Shown one piece after another: positions 60,213 through 64,000 of a stretch of 64,000 bases of DNA. The position numbers and the translations under genes were made by a program. The notes under the pieces were generated by a model. It did no database searches. It was not told the origin of the DNA and worked only from the letters and a program-made list of their open reading frames with translations. Position 1 is the stretch's first letter, and each line of letters starts with the position of its first letter. The stretch comes from Mya arenaria (lineage: Eukaryota; Mollusca; Bivalvia; Myida; Myidae), in assembly GCF_026914265.1 (NCBI RefSeq), contig NC_069126.1, forward strand, positions 75,209,232 to 75,273,231, written 5' to 3'.

Positions 60213-62750
60213 TTAGGGTTTAAGATGGGAAGATACTTTTCCGTTAGACTTGTCTGAGCAAATTTCACTTATACTATTTTTTTTATTCTCCAGCTTCTGC
60301 TTCTTTTCCATTATTTTCTTTCTGTGTGCTTTGGTTTTATCTATCTTAATATGTGTTAGATAGTCTTTTCTATAGTAAGATGCGGACACGGCAATAAATT
60401 TAAAACAAATTTCAGTGAAAAGTTCCTCAAGTAGTGTAAACTCGACCATGACATCTTGGTGGTTATCCATGTCAGTAAATAAATTCACCCACTGTGTTTT
60501 CAGTTGAACGTCATAGTTTATTTTAGATTTGACATTTTCTATAACAAATTCACCATGTGTGTGCAAATTCTCAAACGTCTCAAGATCTCGATTTTTTTTA
60601 TTTAATTGTTCGAAAAACTCAAAAGAGTTGTCACTTAAATTGGTTAAGCTTTGTCGTTTATTCTGTTTTTTAGCTGTTGCGTTTAGTGTATCGGCATGCT
60701 TTGAAGACGATGAAAGGTTAGCAAATGAATCCGATAAGTAATTAAGATAAGATACTTTTTGTCTAGATGAATTTAGTCGTACAGCTTTCTTTGGGTCATA
60801 TAATGAAGACTGTACCTGTTGTTGATATTTATATCTTAACTTTGCTACACAATAGCCGCCAACGTATCTAAGGTTACCCCGACCATCTTCGGACTTTCCG
60901 GACGGAATCGCTCTTTCTTGGATATCTGGACTTTGAACGAGAGTTGCTTTATGTTTAATTTCAAGAGACTGTATTTGAAACATAACAGATGTGCAAAACA
61001 TTTGACCATATTTCGACTGAGAAGTATCATAATGAACCAACAAATCCTTGCAACCCTGTATGTATAAATCGCTTTTCAAATAAGAGTTCAATTTAGTACA
61101 AAAAGATGTAATTTGCTTTTGTTGAGCCTTTTCGGTATCTGGAAATTGTTCATCGGATATAGATTTTACATGAAGAAATTGATCTGACATCCAGTAAAAA
61201 AACTTAGTATCGTCTAAACCAATTTTTTCCTTTATATTGCTTATTTCCTGTTCTATCGGTGTATATTGATACTCGGCGAAAACAGAGTCAATGTAGCTTA
61301 TGTAATCTGGTACTGGGCTAGGACCATATACATTTGCATGTTCTACAAGTTGCTCTGGTGCTGAATTGATAAGATTTTCTTCATCAATGTATTCGTTGAA
61401 GTCTGGATCAATGTCCACAACCTCATTAATGTCAAATGGCGAAAACAGATCAGTTTCAAGAACATTTGAAATCAATTCCCCCCGGCAGCAACTTTTATCT
61501 ACTTGACATTGTAAAGATTCGATTGAATAAAAAATATGAACAGATCTTGGATGTTGCGTTACTAAAGCTGGCCTAAAGTTTTTTAGTTGAATAGTATCTG
61601 GTGAAGTAGTCCTACCCAATGCAACACCTATTTGACCCGGGGTCCTCGCATCCTCACAATCCACAATAACTGAATTTAAAGTCATACCTTGTGATTTATG
61701 AATAGTGATTCCGAAAGCCAAGATAAGTGGAATCTGTAATCGCTTAGCTAAAGATTTGCGAGTAACTGGATCGACTTTAGTAAATGTATGTCTTTCAATT
61801 TTGACCAATTTATCGATGCTTTCAAAATACACGGTAACATTGTTTTCGTTTATTTCATTAACAGTACCAGTAAGACCGTTCACCAATGTATCACTTAGGT
61901 TAACGACAAGCATAACTTTACAATTCTTTTTTAATCCCAAAGTAGCTGGCGCTGTAAATTTATTCAAATAGTATTTGTCACCTTCGTCGTTTGCTTTATA
62001 AAGCATTAAATCACCATCGATTGTCATGAGTTTGTCATGGTTGAATAATTTTGTTTTATAGTCAGTGGCAAAAAGATGAACCGTATTTCCATCTTCAATT
62101 ATTGGCTTTGACAAAGCATTTAGATAAGAGATGGATTCATTTGTTAAATTACCCTTCTCTACTTCATTCACACAATTGACAAATTCGGAATCAGTTTGTC
62201 TAAAGACGTTTGACAAGTTGACATGATGTGGGATTGCATTAAAGAAATTTCGAGAATCAAAACAAAATGTTCCTGTTTCACCATACAACATTTCTGGTAC
62301 GGGTGGAAGTTGGTAAAAATCACCACCAATAATAATTTGAATACCACCAAAAAATGTATTAGATTTCCGAACAGACCGGCATATTGATTCAATGGCATCA
62401 AAGAGCTTCTGGCTAAGCATAGAGCATTCACCAATTATCAGAATATCACAATTGAAAATGCGGTCTCGAGTATTCTGATATTTTTCTTCTACGGGAATAC
62501 ATTTACAAAGATCTGCTGTCATGCTCCCATCTCCAATTCCACACCAGCGATGTATTGTCTGTCCATTTGAATACCGAGTTGCAGCTATACCAGTTGTAGC
62601 AGTTACACTTATATTTTTATTTTGAGAAACAAAATGTTGGTACAAATGGTTCAATATGTATGTTTTGCCTGTTCCGGCTTGGCCTGTTATAACGAAGTTG
62701 TGGCCACTGTCTGCCATTTGGAGACATTCATTTTGTTCGTTACTGAACAT
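60213..62750 (-). CDS. PIF1-like DNA helicase carried by the giant element (845 aa)
   Basis: Start chosen at the ATG at 62750 (MFSNEQNECLQ), the usual PIF1 beginning; an in-frame GTG upstream (62810) is less likely. Helicase motifs: GQAGTGKT at 23-30 (Walker A), TATTGIAA at 50-57, LIIGECSM (motif II), GGDFYQLPPV (motif III), TIHKSQGMTL and VALGRTT (motifs V/VI). Residue 107 is Gly where PIF1 proteins have the catalytic Asp of DE, so ATPase activity is doubtful. The C-terminal half has acidic stretches, a short RYVGGYCVAKLRYKYQQQ region of unknown function and a lysine-rich end. No Helitron Rep domain is fused or nearby. It is oriented inward from the right TIR, which should contain its promoter. 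Confidence 0.88.
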   Translation of the reverse strand: MFSNEQNECLQMADSGHNFVITGQAGTGKTYILNHLYQHFVSQNKNISVTATTGIAATRYSNGQTIHRWCGIGDGSMTADLCKCIPVEEKYQNTRDRIFNCDILIIGECSMLSQKLFDAIESICRSVRKSNTFFGGIQIIIGGDFYQLPPVPEMLYGETGTFCFDSRNFFNAIPHHVNLSNVFRQTDSEFVNCVNEVEKGNLTNESISYLNALSKPIIEDGNTVHLFATDYKTKLFNHDKLMTIDGDLMLYKANDEGDKYYLNKFTAPATLGLKKNCKVMLVVNLSDTLVNGLTGTVNEINENNVTVYFESIDKLVKIERHTFTKVDPVTRKSLAKRLQIPLILAFGITIHKSQGMTLNSVIVDCEDARTPGQIGVALGRTTSPDTIQLKNFRPALVTQHPRSVHIFYSIESLQCQVDKSCCRGELISNVLETDLFSPFDINEVVDIDPDFNEYIDEENLINSAPEQLVEHANVYGPSPVPDYISYIDSVFAEYQYTPIEQEISNIKEKIGLDDTKFFYWMSDQFLHVKSISDEQFPDTEKAQQKQITSFCTKLNSYLKSDLYIQGCKDLLVHYDTSQSKYGQMFCTSVMFQIQSLEIKHKATLVQSPDIQERAIPSGKSEDGRGNLRYVGGYCVAKLRYKYQQQVQSSLYDPKKAVRLNSSRQKVSYLNYLSDSFANLSSSSKHADTLNATAKKQNKRQSLTNLSDNSFEFFEQLNKKNRDLETFENLHTHGEFVIENVKSKINYDVQLKTQWVNLFTDMDNHQDVMVEFTLLEELFTEICFKFIAVSASYYRKDYLTHIKIDKTKAHRKKIMEKKQKLENKKNSISEICSDKSNGKVSSHLKP

Positions 62751-62784
62751 TTTTGTATGAAAAAACAAGTCTTGTAAACATGCA

Positions 62785-63007
62785 CGGACGGCGGAAAAAC
62801 ACACCCACAACAGACGAAATGTTCAGTTTGTTTGCAGAAATATGACGAAATATAACTGATATATATATATGTAATATGTATAAACTATGTTTCCATGAAC
62901 TGGCAAATGTGTAGAATAAACGGAGTTCAGACGAAATATACGTATAAAGATGCACGGACGGCGGAAAAACACGGTGGAAAAACACACACGCAACAGACGA
63001 CACTACA
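62785..63007. repeat. Short repeats between helicase start and right TIR
   Basis: GCACGGACGGCGGAAAAACA occurs twice (about 62782 and 62951), each followed by CAACAGACGA-type text. It is the probable 5' leader/promoter region of the helicase gene. Confidence 0.6.
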
Positions 63008-63721
63008 GCAGACAACACAGTGAGAAACGAGCGTGCCGGTTGAGAATGAAAGCGAGGAGAGCCCGGGGCTCGGTGTCTCTGAGGAATTGAAGGACGTTGT
63101 GAAAAACGCTTGTTGTATGCTATTTTGTTGTTGTTTTTACTATAAAGTAATAATCATGATACAAACAGCGTACTAAATTGAGAAAATGCAAACTATACGA
63201 GGGGTTGAATATTTGACAGGAGTGCCTTTTGAGGTAAGGTAACGATAGTCTATGTAAAAGTGTTGAGTGTTCCCGTGGTTCCCGTCCTTCGGTCGCTTTG
63301 GCTAATCGATGAAGGCGAGCCGGGTACTACGTCATTTTGACAGCACAATCTCTTCCTAGCGCTTGTGATAATTCGCATTTTGAAGCATTTTCGTCGTATA
63401 CTGTTTCTCTCGACAAGGATACCGGTGTTAACCTGCACATAACTGGTCGCTGCATATATGAGCCAGGTATTTTGTTTGTAGCTTAGTTGGAAGTTATCAT
63501 TTTCGACGAGAATTGGTCTTTGTTTACGTTTTCGCCGAGCGAACATTCTTCACTTGTTTCATATTACAGTATAGGGTATTTTTTTTTTCAAATCTCATTT
63601 TATGTTTATGGCAATGTATTATATTGATGATATACATGTTCAAGTATGTATAAAATATAATTTTGGCTGGTTGAATTATTTTATTGTGACTTTAATGAGC
63701 CTTTGTCATCAAGCCACTGTG
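63008..63721 (-). repeat. Right terminal inverted repeat of giant element
   Basis: 714 bases, reverse complement of 46947-47664, ending GCCACTGTG at 63721. The inward-facing 98-codon frame of the left arm is present at 63546-63250. Confidence 0.93.
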
Positions 63722-63729
63722 CAGAAGAT
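63722..63729 (+). repeat. Target-site duplication, right (8 bp)
   Basis: CAGAAGAT, identical to 46939-46946. Confidence 0.9.
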
Positions 63730-63754
63730 CGAATGTCCAAGTTTATTTATTTAA

Positions 63755-63961
63755 CCCTTAGCATGCTGCTAGTGATCATAACAGTCTTTGCAAACAGCTT
63801 GGGATAGACCAGACACCTAGTAAATCGGCGTCTGGTCAGGTTCCAAGCTGTTTGACATTCAGAAAATATTTCTTCTGAAATATTGAGAAAATTTTGATGA
63901 AATTTAAAAATTAAGCAGAGGACATTTTGAGCAGACGACAATTTTCCCAGCCTGCGAAGGG
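63755..63961. mobile_element. piggyBac-like MITE (207 bp)
   Basis: TTAA at 63751-63754 and 63962-63965 flank inverted ends CCCTTAGCATGCTG and (reverse) CCCTTCGCAGGCTG. TTAA duplications and CCC termini are typical of piggyBac. There is no coding capacity. It lies 25 bases outside the giant element. Confidence 0.75.
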
Positions 63962-64000
63962 TTAAATGGACATCATGGCAGCGTCCTTGTCAAACAAAAA

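Larger units (their letters stand above)
46947..63721. mobile_element. Giant P-superfamily DNA transposon (16,775 bp)
   Basis: It is bounded by near-identical TIRs of about 715 bp starting CACAGTGGCTTGATGACAAA and by an exact 8-bp target duplication. Inside are a P-element/THAP9-type transposase (53349-55630, plus, decayed), and on the minus strand a PIF1-like helicase (62750-60213), an in-frame SAP/PHD continuation (60212-59709) and an SGNH-hydrolase-like gene (59033-58273). A separate ISL2EU-type element is nested at 47842-52963; without it the host element is about 11.65 kb. Classical P elements are about 3 kb with one gene and 31-bp TIRs, so size, TIR length and cargo are all unusual. Assignment to P rests on the transposase motifs plus the 8-bp duplication. 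Confidence 0.85.

Noticed and set aside
60213-62750. Helitron
   Set aside because: A PIF1-type helicase suggested a Helitron, but no Rep/HUH motif is present, and the element has long TIRs and an 8-bp target duplication, which Helitrons lack.
46947-63721. Polinton or other capsid-bearing element
   Set aside because: Long TIRs and a size of about 17 kb are suggestive, but no polymerase B, integrase, packaging ATPase or capsid-like frame is visible and the duplication is 8 bp, not 6.
46947-63721. hAT superfamily assignment
   Set aside because: The 8-bp duplication also fits hAT, but the transposase has P/THAP9 motifs (GGICIDEMSIQ, MDGAQTNRDFMHL, KRIRNNI) and no hAT dimerisation domain.

Overview
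The window is animal nuclear DNA, most likely from a bivalve mollusc. It is AT-rich, its genes are split by GT-AG introns, and it holds tRNA-derived SINEs, many short inverted-repeat transposons, a degenerate AGGTCA-rich tandem repeat of a kind common in molluscs, lineage-expanded immunoglobulin-type receptors and C2H2 zinc-finger genes. I cannot name the species.

Layout. 1-12150: two paralogous C2H2 zinc-finger genes lie head to head (minus copy 1-1138, cut by the window edge; plus copy 9956-11718). Between them is an inverted repeat (about 3605-4235 and 7695-8395), so the locus looks like one old inverted duplication later hit by a 731-bp TIR element. 12840-14960: a diverged tandem repeat with nuclear-receptor-like palindromes, interrupted by LINE 3' fragments. 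15930-35270: a tandem duplication of a roughly 9.5-10 kb unit, each with one intact 10-exon minus-strand receptor gene (signal peptide, five Ig-like exons, one FN3-like exon, membrane segment, tyrosine-motif tail; predicted 738 and 736 aa). A Tc1-type fossil lies just upstream of the receptor in both units, and a second, different Tc1 copy lies only in the distal unit. 35620-43120: a six-exon SAM-domain gene (204 aa) between inverted G-rich repeats. 43230-45292: a Penelope-type fragment and a damaged C2H2 zinc-finger exon.

The main discovery is at 46947-63721: a 16.8-kb transposon with near-identical TIRs of about 715 bp and a perfect 8-bp target-site duplication (CAGAAGAT, at 46939-46946 and 63722-63729). 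It contains a decayed P-element/THAP9-type transposase, and an 8-bp duplication fits the P superfamily. Unlike classical P elements it also carries, in the opposite direction, a PIF1-type helicase, a SAP-like/PHD segment that continues in frame after the helicase stop, and an SGNH-hydrolase-like protein. Nested in its left part is a second element (about 47842-52963) of ISL2EU/IS4EU type with its own TIRs and two apparently complete convergent genes: a THAP-DDE transposase and a SAP-SWIM-YqaJ exonuclease-like protein.

The nearly identical TIRs suggest recent movement, while the broken P transposase suggests this copy was moved by an enzyme supplied in trans. Exon models were built by eye from splice signals and reading phase; the coding totals of the receptor, SAM, THAP and YqaJ models all come out as exact multiples of three.
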